From contig JALGAS010000003.1 in the NCBI GenBank assembly GCA_023078685.1, forward strand, positions 124,001 to 188,000: a stretch of DNA of 64,000 bases, read 5' to 3'. A program made the position numbers and the translations under genes. Below, piece after piece: positions 50,101 to 61,312 of this stretch. Each line of letters starts with the position of its first letter. The stretch's first letter is position 1. The DNA comes from Neopestalotiopsis rosae (lineage: Eukaryota > Ascomycota > Sordariomycetes > Amphisphaeriales > Sporocadaceae). Under the pieces are notes generated by a model that saw only the letters and a list, made by a program, of their open reading frames with translations, did no database searches and was not told the DNA's origin.

Positions 50101-53100
50101 AGTCACGCTTAGACTTTTTCTTGCTCTTCTTAGAAGGAACACTCCAATCATCGGTAGGCTGAGCGCTGCTGCTCTCCTGCACATCCTGAGGGGTTTCAAC
50201 TTCAGGAAGAATCATTGACTGTGATGGTGAGTCGTAGATCTCAGAATTCCGCTTTGACTTCTTCTTGCTCTTCTTTGAGGTGGGAGCGGACCAGTCATCT
50301 TCAGGCTGCACAGTAGTGCTCTCTTCTGCGAAATCTCTTGGAGAGTCCTCCGAGGGAAGCGGTGTCTCGACGGCCGATGCAAAGATCTCAGAGTCGCGTT
50401 TTGACTTTTTCTTGCCCTTCTTCGATGAGGTACTCCAAGCATCCTCAGGCTGACCAAATGAGGCTTCTTCCTGAACGTCCCTCTGCGAGGCTTCGTCAGC
50501 GGGTGGTGTAGACTCAGTAGCCCAGTCAAGAGGAACAGAATCACGCTTTGACTTCTTTTTACTCTTCTTCGAGGGAACGCTCCAATCGTCCTCGGGTTGA
50601 GCAAGCTGCGCCTCTTCCTGGATATCTCGGAAAGCGTCGACAGGAACAGAAACCTTGGAGTTGGTGCTGTCGTTGAAGTTATTGGTGTCTTCATCTGCGA
50701 AGATGGACTTTTCCTTCTTTTTGTCCTTCTTGGATTTCTTCGAAGAATAAGTATCTTCCCACTCGTCCAAAACGGGCTCAATGGCTTGGGGTTGCGTTTC
50801 TTGAGGAGTTAGGACTTCAGGAAATTCTTCCTCCTGCAGGGCCTTGGTCTTGGCAGCCTTTTCAAGCTTCTTCTTCTCCTTCTTGCTGAGCTTGGACGAA
50901 GTAGCCCATTCGTCCTCATCTTGGGCTCGCAATGGAGTCTCCGGCTCTGAGTCTCGTGGTGTGGAAAGAGCAGATTCCTCTTCCTGAAGAGATTTTGCTC
51001 GTGCTGCCTTGTCGCGCTTCTTCTGCTCCTTCTTGCTGAGCTTTGTCGTAGACGCCCAGTCGTCTTCCTCTTTGACAATAGGCTCGGAGGCAGCTTGGAA
51101 AGATTCGGGCTCCTCCTCGACAACAATCTGCGACCTGAGATCGTAGTCATCAACACTAGCCCGTTTGGCTGCTTTCTCCAGCTTCTTCCTCTCCTTTTTA
51201 CTCAACTTGGAAAGGTCAACAGCATCCGCGGGCAAATCTCTCTCGTCTTGAGGTGTCTCGGGAATCTCGCCCAAGACGAAGCCAGGCTCCGACCCGATAG
51301 CTGAGCCAGTGGGTGCAACGGGAATTTTGCCTAGATCAGACACGGTTTCGGAAAAGGGACTCTGATAAAAGAGTCCCTTGTCAGAAGCATTGGGCGGGGA
51401 GTCGCGACGATGGTATTTGGCATCATCTATCACGAGGTTGGGATCGAATCCGCTATCCTGGAGGCCAGCAGCAATGGTGGCAGTGAATGCGAGATCCTCA
51501 GCAAAGGATCCCGGCATTGGAGAACCTCTCGAACTGGATGGCTTTGGACCAGGGACTGGCGGGTCTTCGGCTTCATCCCAAGAAACGAAGGACGAACGCT
51601 TATCCTTTGGTGGAGAGCCACGAGACTTTCTTGAAGAACTCGAGATAACACTTGCAGCCTCATCCTTGTCCATAGTATCCCGATCTCGCGATCTTCTTGA
51701 GCTGGATGATATATTGCTAGTAATATCATCTCGATTCTTGTCGCTGAAGTCGAGAGAATCACGATCGCGTGATTTTCTAGAGCCAGAGGAGATGATGCTG
51801 GAGGTCTCGTCTCTGTCCTTGTCCTTGAGAGAATCTCGGTCCTTGGACTTTTTCGAGCTTGAAGAAATGTTGCTTGATGTTTCGTATCGGTCAATGTCCT
51901 TCTCCCTCGGGGAGTCACGGTCGCGCGACTTCTTCGAGCTTGTTGAGACATGACTCGAGGTTTCGTCGGCATCCTTTTCCTTTCCAGAGTCAGAGAGAGC
52001 AGAGGCGGCAGCGGCTGCCCCAGTACCAGCAATGGCCGAAGCGAGAATACCCCAACCGCTCTTCTTACCAGACTTCGACTTCGGACTCTCAGCTGGCACC
52101 ACAACGCGAGCGCCCGAGACATCGTCATGGCTACGCTCTGGGCTTTCCACCACGTAGCGCCTAGTCTCGTTTTCGCCCCATGTAACGCCCTTCGATGTTG
52201 GCGTGGACGGAGTTGAACTGACTTCGCTTCGAGTGTTGGTGGCCACATCGTCCCTCGCTCTGTATTGCTCGACCAAGGGCGGATTCTTCTTCTTTTTCTT
52301 CTTGGAGTCCTTCTTGGACTCTCTAAACTCCTCCGGACTCTCTTCGCGCAATTCTTCTCGAGCCTGCTGTCGCTCGGGTTGGGGCGTTGGAACAGGCGTA
52401 GGACGAACAATATTGAGCATTGGTCGCTCCCGCTCCGCAGAGGGGTCACGAGACTTGAAAGGGCGACCATTGGGACGGAGAGGCAGATCCTTTGGACTCA
52501 AAATATGATCGATGCGAACATCGGCATCAGGTCCATCATAGGGACTCTTTGGCTTGGGTACATCCTTGGCTGGAGGAGTGGTGATCCCTGATTTGGCAGA
52601 TTCTGGCTCAGACCTCCACTTGTCAACAATAGAAGGGTCGGGGGATTCACTACGCGTGCGGGCTTCTTCCGCCTGCCTTGCCAACATATCGCGTCGATAT
52701 AGGATATTGGCAACGTCTTGGACGACATCTATGTGATCCTCTCGATGGCGGGATGATTCGTCACCGCCACGACTTGTGCTGCGACCACGGCGTTGCTCCA
52801 TGCCAATGGCGGCAGTGGCAGCGGCTATAGCAGCGGCCGAGATGGGAGCAGTGGAAGTTCTGGTACTGTCATAAATTGCCTCGGCATCCCTGAGCTCCCG
52901 CTCATACGAATCCTTGCGACTGAGCCTCTCCATGGGTTCGTCGTAATCATCGCCCAGATCGGCAAAGTCGGGTTCTCGTTCGACTGTGAATACATTGGGC
53001 GTAAGCGGACGTTGAGGTGTCGCAAAAGCATCATTCGCGACTTGAAACTGGAAGGGATCAATGGGGCCGCGAGCGGATGGATTGTTCTGATCCTCAACCC

Positions 53101-55165
53101 TGCGATAAGTGTCGGCTTCGGACGAGCGGCTGGTTACTGGCTTCTCACCACGCTCACGGCGTTCCATCTCCTCGCGACGTTCTAATTCCTCAAGGCGCAT
53201 CTTCTCTTCGCGCCGCTCCTGCTCCCTCTTACGGTCTTCTCTCCGGTCAAGGCCTCGATATTCTCTACCGTGTTGAATTCCGTAATTACGATCTACGATG
53301 GGATTTGAAAAGTCGGGAGGGTTTGCTAGGGCTGTGTCCTTAGCTTGCTTCGATGCCTCTCGCTCCAGTTCCTTGATTCTCTCTTTCTCACGGCGCCTCT
53401 CGGCACGCTCGAGATCTCGGTCATCATCGCGGCTCTTGCGCTTTTCCTCGCGCTCGTTGGTAGACTTGTCCTCGGAGCGCTTAGAGCGACGCTTTTCATC
53501 TCGGTCATCGCCAATCTGTGAGTCGGCATACTTGGATCCAGCATACTTGTCATCAGAACGCTTAGATCGGCGTTTCTCCTCTCTCTCGTCACCGTGCCGT
53601 GATTCACTGTAGACTGATTCGGCGTACTTGGGATCAGAGCGCCTCGAGCGGCGCTTTTCGTCGCGCTCACGATCGCGCTCTTTCTCTGACTCACGTTCGC
53701 GGCGGCTCTCGCGGTCTTCTCGGCGATCTTCCTTATCTTTCCGGTCGGCGATAACACTTGCAATCGCAGCACCGGCGAGACCTGCAGCAGCTGCACCAGC
53801 TAGAGCGGTACCTGATGATGACGACTTCCGGGAATACCTGGCATCGGCTTCAGCAGTGTCGTAAACCTTGCTCGAAACAGGCGCGATCGGCTTGGGATGC
53901 TGAATCGGCACGGGAGCAGGCCTGTCCCGCTCGAATGACGCGATCGAGCCTCGACTGGTCTTATAAACGTTGGGGTCTGAAGTAGGCACAGGATATACAT
54001 TCTGCATGGGCCGATTTTCGAACAAGGCAGCCTCGCTCTGTGAGACCGAGGCACTACCGTCGGCGGGCATTGGGCCTGGGTAACCCTCACTGATGGTCCT
54101 TCGGTCTACCTTGTCAAAGCCGCAAGGCGTATTCACAATGCCGCGCAAAGAGTTGACTGGGCCGAAGAGTTTGGGGTCCACAATCGAGGGTTTGTGCTGC
54201 AGCATCTTCTCATACTCGCCAGGGCGGCTGGTGTGCGGCGGGCTGGAGATATGAATAGGGTGATGACCACCGGTAGGGAGATTGACAGCGGATCCGTACA
54301 CCAGGTCATCGTCGCCACTGCTGGACTCGTCCTCTGAAGCGGACTCCCACTCCGACTCGTCTGAGGAATCATGGCGGCTATGTTTCGAGCTGCCAACGCC
54401 CCTATCCGAAGGGCCGGAGCCACTGGTCTTTTTGTAGGCACTCAAAGCTGCGGCTGCTCCCAACAAAGCTGATGGCTTATGTCGGCCTGCGCGTCGTAGA
54501 TCCTCCTTGTTTTGCTGTCTTGCGATCTCAGCAAACTTGCGACCCAGCTCGATAATCTCCTCATCCGTCTTCTCTCGTTTCGGCAAAGGCGGCCTCGTGC
54601 CGGACTCGCTTCCTTCCCGGCGCCTCATGGGCCCCGGCGGCGTGAAATCGCGGCTCCTCCTTCTGTCTCTGTCGATATAGCCTCTTCCATATGCCATATC
54701 TGAGAGGTCCGACGAAGAGGAGCCATTGCCAAAGCGGAACATGCGGCGAGACCGCTGCTTGCGCAGACGTCTCTTGCGCCTCTCTGATGCCGCAGTGAAA
54801 AAAGTCTTGAGGCCAAAAGGCCGGTCACGTCGAGAGATGTTGAGTAAACTGCTCGACGTGGATGAGCTCGAGGAGTTGGATGAGCTCGACCGAGCGCGCG
54901 ACGGGCCATAGTGGGATTGCGAAGGCGGCGGCGGCGGGTGCGCATAGTAGGAGGAGCGTTGCGCCGCTGATTGCGAATCATAATAGTCATGGCTGCCGTT
55001 CGGTTCTTGTCGCATGGCATTGGTCTGCTGGTATCGATCGGGCTCGGGGACATGCTGCAGGTTGCTCAAGACCTGCTCCCTGGAACTCCGGCGCTCCTTG
55101 CGCCGGCGTCGCTCGCTTTCGGGGCTGCGGCGACGGTGATGCCCATGTTGGTCCCGGGTCATCAT
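35132..55165 (-). CDS. lah: Giant leashin (LAH)-type Woronin-body tether ('involucrin repeat' protein)
   Basis: Two minus-strand exons (36689-55165 and 35132-36610) joined in phase 0 by a 78-nt GTAAGT intron encode 6651 aa. The first exon alone is 18,477 bp without a stop. N-terminus: a basic conserved block at about residues 115-170 (GLKTFFTAASERRKRR, MFRFGNGSSSSDLSDMAYG). Gly/Ala-rich hydrophobic stretches lie near 240, 465 and 1040, with a long Arg/Glu/Lys helical region at about 475-700. Ser/Arg/Asp repeats lie at about 1070-1170. From about 1315 to 5215 there are roughly three dozen Lys blocks (KKSKKDKKKKK type) set in acidic, Pro-rich sequence. Another Ala/Gly hydrophobic stretch lies near 5580. 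The second exon gives a coiled coil (about 6185-6330) and a globular C-terminal domain. This layout matches leashin of Neurospora and AoLah/Lah of Aspergillus, which tether Woronin bodies to the cortex or septal pore. The assignment rests on layout and remembered family character, not on alignment. Confidence 0.78.
41214..41300 (-). repeat. Local EAPV tetrapeptide repeat (12-bp units)
   Basis: The minus strand encodes seven consecutive copies of a V-E-A-P or E-A-L-V-type tetrapeptide between two lysine modules. Repetition is visible at the DNA level as 12- and 15-bp units, pointing to recent slippage. Confidence 0.85.
43487..43560 (-). repeat. Local D/V-EAPA repeat
   Basis: Consecutive units ADIEAPADVEAPADIEVPAE on the minus strand, with near-identical 15-bp DNA units (tcagcaggagcttcg). 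It is a second, independent slippage site inside the giant ORF. Confidence 0.85.
51640..51970 (-). repeat. Ser/Arg/Asp-rich repeats in the N-terminal part of the giant protein
   Basis: Five units of about 18-25 residues of the form ETSSNISSSSKKSKDRDS followed by LKDKDRD or similar. The mix of Ser clusters with Arg-Asp or Lys-Asp pairs resembles RS-like phosphorylated linkers. Confidence 0.8.
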
Positions 55166-56796
55166 CTTAACAACAACTGCCTGAATTACAATGTTCTATA
55201 ATCGGTCCATTCGGCAAACGGCGCAGGTGGTTTAATTATGTTACGACGGGGTGGTTGGGTGGGTATATTGGTTTTTCCTTCTGACAGTAAACGTCAAGTA
55301 CGTGTTTGTGTGTATATTTCGTGGGTATATGTGCTTGGTATAGTCAATGCAGACTTTTGACAGAGATGTCTGACTTGAAATCGACCGGAAGGTTTCCCGT
55401 GACGAGCCAAGTGATGTAGGTACAGAAGGTATTTCCAATGTTTTGTTTTGGGCAGAGACGGCGGGATCTACCGTGGCGTAGGTGATAAATTGGCGCTGAA
55501 TCACAGGCAAGCAACAAAGATAGTGTAGCGGTACTCCACTTTGCGGGCTCCTACTACTGCTGACTACCCGGTCGGCAAGGTATAAGCGCCCTAGGACTTC
55601 CCGCTGAGATCTCTGGTTCGATTTATTTTTTATATGGTGGCTGGGATAGCTCAGCTGCCACTGCTGCTCAGCTCCAGGCTCCTGGCTCCTCTCCAGGCTT
55701 GTTGCTCCTCTTCCCCATCCGAGCTTGGGGGAATCGGGACTCGGGCCACAACTTGGATCTTTCAGGTGGGGTCACACATCATTGGAGATCTCGCTGGTAG
55801 TCAGATCGCCACGTCAGTCTACACACTACATATAATGTTATGTACTGTATAGCAAATGTAGCCGGCAACTGCTCCAATGCAACTACACCAACACTTTTTC
55901 ATGTACCTAACTCAAGTTGCAGCAAATGAGGCAAACAGGACCGATGAAAGAAAGGAAAGATGTCCACCACGACTGCGAGCTTGACCAGCAATGATTGAAT
56001 CATGTCTACGTCAAGACTGCTTGATCTACAGCACGCAGAGCAGCACTGTACAAATCAATGCGAATGTGGTTTTGCTTCGTGTCATTTGCACAGTCATCTG
56101 TAATTGAATAGCCAACATCGTGATTGACCATCTCGATGCCTCCCAGAGAGCAATTGAATGGAAGGTTGGTGACCAGCCTTTTCCTTTTAAACCCGGTCGC
56201 GAAAACCACCACGAGAGGTCTGTTCACCAGTGTTTGGGTGACTCTCTTCGGTTAGCTCCCTCGCTAAATACTCCAGAGTCGTCGCAACGATTTCAAATCC
56301 CAGATCCTGTTTGCGGCGGCTCTGCGTGGGGGCTCATATAATGCGCCCAGAACAGCATTCTAGATTTCTACACAATATAATGTCACGCACACTTGACAAG
56401 CTTGGCAACGAGGACTTGGAAAAATAAAAAATAAAAAATCAATGTCGTCTTTCCCTCTCAATCTCTGAACTCCACGTCTACCAGTCTACGTCAATATATA
56501 CATCAGTACAGTAGATACATATACACATGAATCATCGAACGCCAGCCCGCGCGTCTCTTCGTCGCAAGCCCATTGAAAGAAAATGATTCCAGCCATTTTA
56601 AATGCTTTTAAGCTCAGAATGAAAACAACGCGAATCCGGTGACCTTGTGTCTTCCGGGTACATGCAAGATGGGTATAAAGTGAGGGCGCGAGCTTCCGCC
56701 TCGAGCGAGATGGTACAAGGGACGCCAAACTTCGAGCAAGGCAATCGCGGCGGATTAGGAGTCAAGTTCCCCCTGCGAGGCTACAATGGACTAGCC
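55166..56796. other. Intergenic region upstream of the giant gene
   Basis: About 1.6 kb. The left part is the promoter and leader of the minus-strand giant gene. The right part must contain the 3' UTR of the minus-strand mannosyltransferase gene. Only short frames without domains are present. Confidence 0.6.
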
Positions 56797-58281
56797 TTAC
56801 AGCTTGACCTTGTTGCCGGTGAGCTTGAACCATATCACCGCGATAAAGTCCTCCTTGAAGAGCTCCCAAGGGTTGCGGTTGAGGTAATAGCTCAACTCGC
56901 GGAAGTTGTACATTTCGCCCCAGCAGTCTCGTCCCCATTCGCATCCAGCCATGTTGACGACAAAATCCCGGTCCTTTTGGTCGTAGTGAATGCGTTCGTC
57001 TTTGCCATTATCGGAGCAAGCACCGTCCGGGAAACTGTTGACCATCCTCTGAGGAATGAATGCCGTGTGCTTTCGCACCCACGGCTGTGTCTTATACAGT
57101 TGCTCCAGGGCATCTTGCTCCTTGTGCTCCCACTCCATGTGCTTCTGTTCATACATGACAGGGTCCCACCAAATGTCCAGTAGTCGATCGGTCCAGTCAC
57201 TTCGTCTGACGAAGAAGGACCCCAGGTTGAACCCAGAGCAATCCTGAGGAAGAACCAGGTTCACCGAGTCGACATTGCCGTCGCCCTCGACGCTTTGGGA
57301 CTCTTCGTCGAGATAGTTGGCCTTCAGAGGGTGGGTGATGTTGAGCGGGTTGTATTCATTGATATCGCGGTAGATGTTGTTTTCAAGGTCGTTGAAGATG
57401 TGGCTCTGCAGGGAATAGGTCGGTTCCATCACGAACGTGTTCAAATCCAGCCACCAGATCCTGTACTTGTCAGTTCGTTTGCCCATCCACATAGAAACAA
57501 GGGGCAGATCTGTCTACTCACCATTCAGCTTTGGGATACTTCCTGAAGCTGTTCCTAATGGCATCGACCTTTTCCCAACTCTCGCGCCATTCGTGAGCAT
57601 ATCGCTTCTTTGTGCTCATGTCTACGATCTCCAGGTCGTAGCCCCAGTTCGATACGTATTTTCGCTTGTTTCTCACACTGTCTCGCTCAATAGCCCATTC
57701 TCTGGCGCCTTTCCACTCCATGACACCACCGCCAACGTTGGCAGCCAGAATGATGACAAACTTCTGACCTCCGCCCAACCATGTCGCTCTTCTCCAGTGA
57801 TACCAGAGCGCTAGCAAGCTGTCAGTGATCCAAGGTACACCTCTGCAGCATGAACAATCAACTCACGTGTGATCCAGAAGAGCATATAGCAAAGAAGCAA
57901 TATGCCAAGGATCATGAGCCTGCCCTTGGTCTTTCTGCTCATGCGTGTCATCATCTTTCGTAACCTGCCGACTAGAGGAATGTTCCATCTACTTCGGCCC
58001 ATCTTGTCTTTCTCTACGTATCGATCGTCGTGCTTCGTGAAGGTAGGCAGGCTGCTCGAGAGCTGGCGCATGTGTCGTGTAAAGAAGCCCTGGTTCTGTG
58101 TCGAGAATGACGGATATCCGCTAACACCCTGGGTCTTGAGTCTGGCAGACTCCCAGGTCACATTGTGGCCATTTCCAAGGGTTCCTCTGGCAGGGCTCGA
58201 TCGACCGCTGGTGTTGATATCCAGGCCAGGCGAAGACCAGCCTCCTCCGGGAACAGGTGAAGGGCTCCTACTTAAGGACAT
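56797..58281 (-). CDS. mnn10: Golgi alpha-mannosyltransferase, MNN10 family (GT34)
   Basis: Three minus-strand exons (57867-58281, 57522-57810, 56797-57460) give at least 455 aa. It is a type II membrane protein with a cytosolic Ser/Pro-rich tail, one membrane segment at about residues 119-138 (ILGILLLCYMLFWIT), and then the GT34 domain. Conserved features include KFVIILAANVGGGVMEWKGA, the sugar-nucleotide site AEWIWWLDLNTFV (completed across the second splice), LPQDCSGFNLGSFFVRR, HKEQDALEQL and the C-terminal CEWGRDCW. Yeast Mnn10 extends the alpha-1,6-mannan backbone in the Golgi as part of a mannan polymerase complex. At the first intron the acceptor ending at 57811 keeps the frame, whereas the one a few bases upstream does not. 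The start at 58281 is the only good ATG, but an open, coding-like exon upstream suggests a longer N-terminus. Confidence 0.9.
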
Positions 58282-58378
58282 GGCAAGGTTTGGTGTACCT
58301 GTAAGATAAGAAAGCAGTGTCAATGGCTGACCAGGGGGCGCGAGCTTTCTTTTCCGGGGAGCTTCGGCAGCGACGTAC

Positions 58379-58562
58379 CAGGGATTGGAGATAGAGGTCC
58401 CTTGGGGCTCAGGTGCTGGTTACCGCTGCGTGGAGGAGCCAATGAGGGAGGCGCGCCAGTAGAAGACCGTCTCCGGTGATGGGAGAATCCTCGAGGGGCC
58501 GTAAAGGCTGACGACTTCGAAGAGCCGGGATCTAGGGATTGCGACGCCAGCTTTACTACTGA
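58379..58562 (-). other. Coding-like exon upstream of mnn10, no ATG found
   Basis: On the minus strand this 184-bp stretch is open (the stop is at 58563-58565) and joins through the 80-nt intron in frame to the mnn10 start, reading LSPIPGTPNLAMSLSRSP across the junction. The Ser/Pro/Arg-rich composition matches the known N-terminal tail. It lacks an ATG, so an additional first exon further right, or use of it as 5' UTR, must be assumed. Confidence 0.5.
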
Positions 58563-61273
58563 CTATGCTGGTGCAATTCGAAGACAACTTCGGCCGGAAG
58601 CGAAGCTCTCAACGAATGGCACGCAGGACGGATAAGAAAAAAAAAAAAGGACAAGGTGGAAGGGGTGTGGCTCAGGCTCGACGGACGCAACTTTGACGGC
58701 GGAGACAAAGGCGAAATGTCTTAGAACTCGGCAATGCAGATAGAGGGCATCGAGCGATGGTGTGTCGTGTTCGTCGCGCGGCCGTTATCTGTGGGTTGGA
58801 CAAAGTATTACCTTGTGCAAATTGTGTCGGTCGCGAGAAGCAAAAAAGGTCGGTCGGTCGTTCGTCTTGTCTGTCCTAAGAGCTGGACTGGCGCGCGCGC
58901 TGGCCAAGGAGTCGTCCCTTCTCTCAGAAAGTGTCCTCTTGTGGAGTCGGTCGAGTAGTTCACCAAGCAGTTGTTGGCTTGGGATAAGTTTAAGATTGGG
59001 GGCGCCCCGCCAATAGTGCTCCTTGCTCGTATTTGGTTACGGGTTACTGCTATCTGACCAGGATGGTCATTCCTGTCAGCAAAGGAAAAGTCTCGGGCGG
59101 GTGGAAACACCACGCTGGCCACTTGGTATACTATGTACAAAGTAGACGAGGCCGAACTTGAATGATCCAATGTTTGACAAGCAGATGACCGTTGGAAGCA
59201 TTGACATTTGGCTAGATCACCTGTCACGAGATTCTGTCCTACTACTGTTGATACGTACAGAGTAAGCACACGATTGACTGACCAACCTGGAACTTGACCC
59301 CTAAAATACAACACTACTAAAATCCCGGTACTGCACATGTGTACCTGACCTCGCTCGCTGCCGCCACTGAATATCCCGTATGGATGTCACCAAAGCAGCC
59401 AACCAGATAAGATGTTCCCCACCCAAGACTGACAGCCTGCCACTGCATTGAAATTCAAGGATGATGCCACGAGCACCTTGCGAACGCGTTTCTGCATACA
59501 ATTGTGGATTTGACGATGTTCAAAAATCCATGACTGGAAACAATTTCCCTCCATCCAAGTCATCAATGTTCTTGTTTTCTTAAGCTCGACTACCTCACAA
59601 AATGTAAGTTTAGTATAGTACACTGGGCACGAGTTCCCAGCCATTGCGGCAATTGATTGTATCTATATTTACGACAGTAGCGGTGCAGTGCATAGCAAAT
59701 CCCGTGTGAGCTGTCAAGGTTTTTCGCAACAACCATGTCCGGCAATACGATATGCACCGCTACACACCCAAATACCTACCAAGCCAAGCAAGCCCACCTC
59801 GCCTACATTTGCCTGCCTGCCTACCTACAGTACCATCGAGAACAGCGGGATGATGGCATTGGAATTCCCCGACAAGCGGCCGCTCCGCCGCGCCAGGAAT
59901 GGAGAAAAGCATCGACTGCAGATCCAAAAGGTCGACACGGCCCGTCCTTGATCGCCCGATAATTGTCCTACCTGCCAGTTCATTCACTCATTCCCAGAGT
60001 TCCTTTCTTTCTCTTCCTTCACGAATGGGTACCTGCCGTTGATGCACGCACATTGATTGAAAATGCCCAGGGCTTGGCAGGGATGCTCGATACGCCGTGT
60101 CAAATTATCCTTGTGTCAACCCCCTGTGCGCGGGCTGCAAATGCAATCTAATTAAGGTCCTCCAGCAACGTACTGTACGCTACACTAATAAGGTACACAG
60201 TAGTGTCGAGCTGCTGGAAGCCTCCGAGAGAGCGAGAGAGACGCAAAAAAAAAGTGCCAGGTTCTTGGGATAAGGGGTCCAGACCGAAGTGGGGGTCCTC
60301 AAGTTCCAAGTCAACATCACATTGCTTTCACCTACCTATCTCGGTTACATGCTATCACAAAGAAGAAGAAGCAAACATCAACAACAAAAAATTGAAACAT
60401 TGAGAGAGTAATTAATTATATGCGTCCCTTGCGATAAGACTGCAGTTGACGAGAGGACTCATGACGAGTATGCTAAACTCTAATACAGATTGCCATTTAC
60501 CTAGTTTATCTCGGCCGGGGTTACGATCCTAAGCGGACGCCTCAAGCTGCCCCGCCTTCAATGTAAAGTACCTTGGGTAACGTAAGCAACTACCTATATT
60601 CGTATGTAAGGTGGCTTCCATCATTCAGAGTTGCATGATCTGATCTTCTCTAAACTTTGACCGATCATGCATTTCCCGCGAGCGAGGGCATGTTATTATA
60701 CAACGTGGCCGTTACAACGGTTGCAACTTCTTTACTCTCATAGTCGAACTTGGTTGCCGTCTACAGTGTGCTACATATAGGCAAGCACACGCATTTCTGC
60801 ATTAACATCAGAGAAGAGTATGCCATCGCTGTCGTGGTGCCGTGCTGATGCGACTACTTGAACTTGACGCATTAAAAAGCAGTGGCGCCATTCTGAAATA
60901 TCTTGACCAGAAATCGTTTCTCATCCTTGTCCTTTCTGGTGGCTCGCAGTAAGCATGATTTGTGTTCGAGGGCTTTTAAAGCCATCTAGGCTCAAGATCT
61001 CCTACTTGAGATGCCCGTTGAAAACCTTGTATGAGCCACCTTGATTCGTCGTGCTGAATAATCATTTGCATCGGACTTCCGAAGAGATCCATTCTTGTTA
61101 GCAATACTTTTAATCCATCAGCACAGAATAAAAGTTACTGCTCGAGACACGTAATAAAGCCTATGAAGATATATATCATCCTTCGATTTGAAACAAAAAG
61201 GATTCCCAAATGCCGCGATCACATCCTGAGCATTGAGTGAGCTAGATGGCTTGAACAATACTCCTATGGTAAA

Positions 61274-61312
61274 GTTTTACGCTGACGTTTTACGCAGACG
61301 TTTTACGCGTAC
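61274..61312 (+). repeat. Three copies of a 13-bp tandem repeat
   Basis: Units gttttacgctgac, gttttacgcagac and gttttacgcgtac follow each other without gaps. They sit in otherwise unremarkable intergenic DNA. Confidence 0.85.

Larger units (their letters stand above)
39515..51215 (-). repeat. Array of about 37 lysine-rich modules inside the giant ORF
   Basis: Modules recur every 50-110 residues. Those nearest the N-terminus are of the KKERKKLEKAAK type, the next group is KKSKKKSKRDSEIYDSPS-like, and the C-terminal majority are KKSKKDKKKKK. Most are preceded by an acidic stretch with one aromatic residue (for example DDEWASF or DEFPEFV). Linkers are Glu/Pro/Ser/Thr-rich and poorly repeated. 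The number 37 is a manual count. Confidence 0.85.

Noticed and set aside
39515..51215. Regular repeats resembling a CRISPR-like or minisatellite array
   Set aside because: Repeats are at protein level, variably spaced and inside an intact frame in a eukaryotic genome. They are coding modules.
55560..55665. tRNA-like pieces (ggttcgattt and gggatagctcagc)
   Set aside because: The pieces are in the wrong order and spacing for a tRNA, and no acceptor stem can be drawn.
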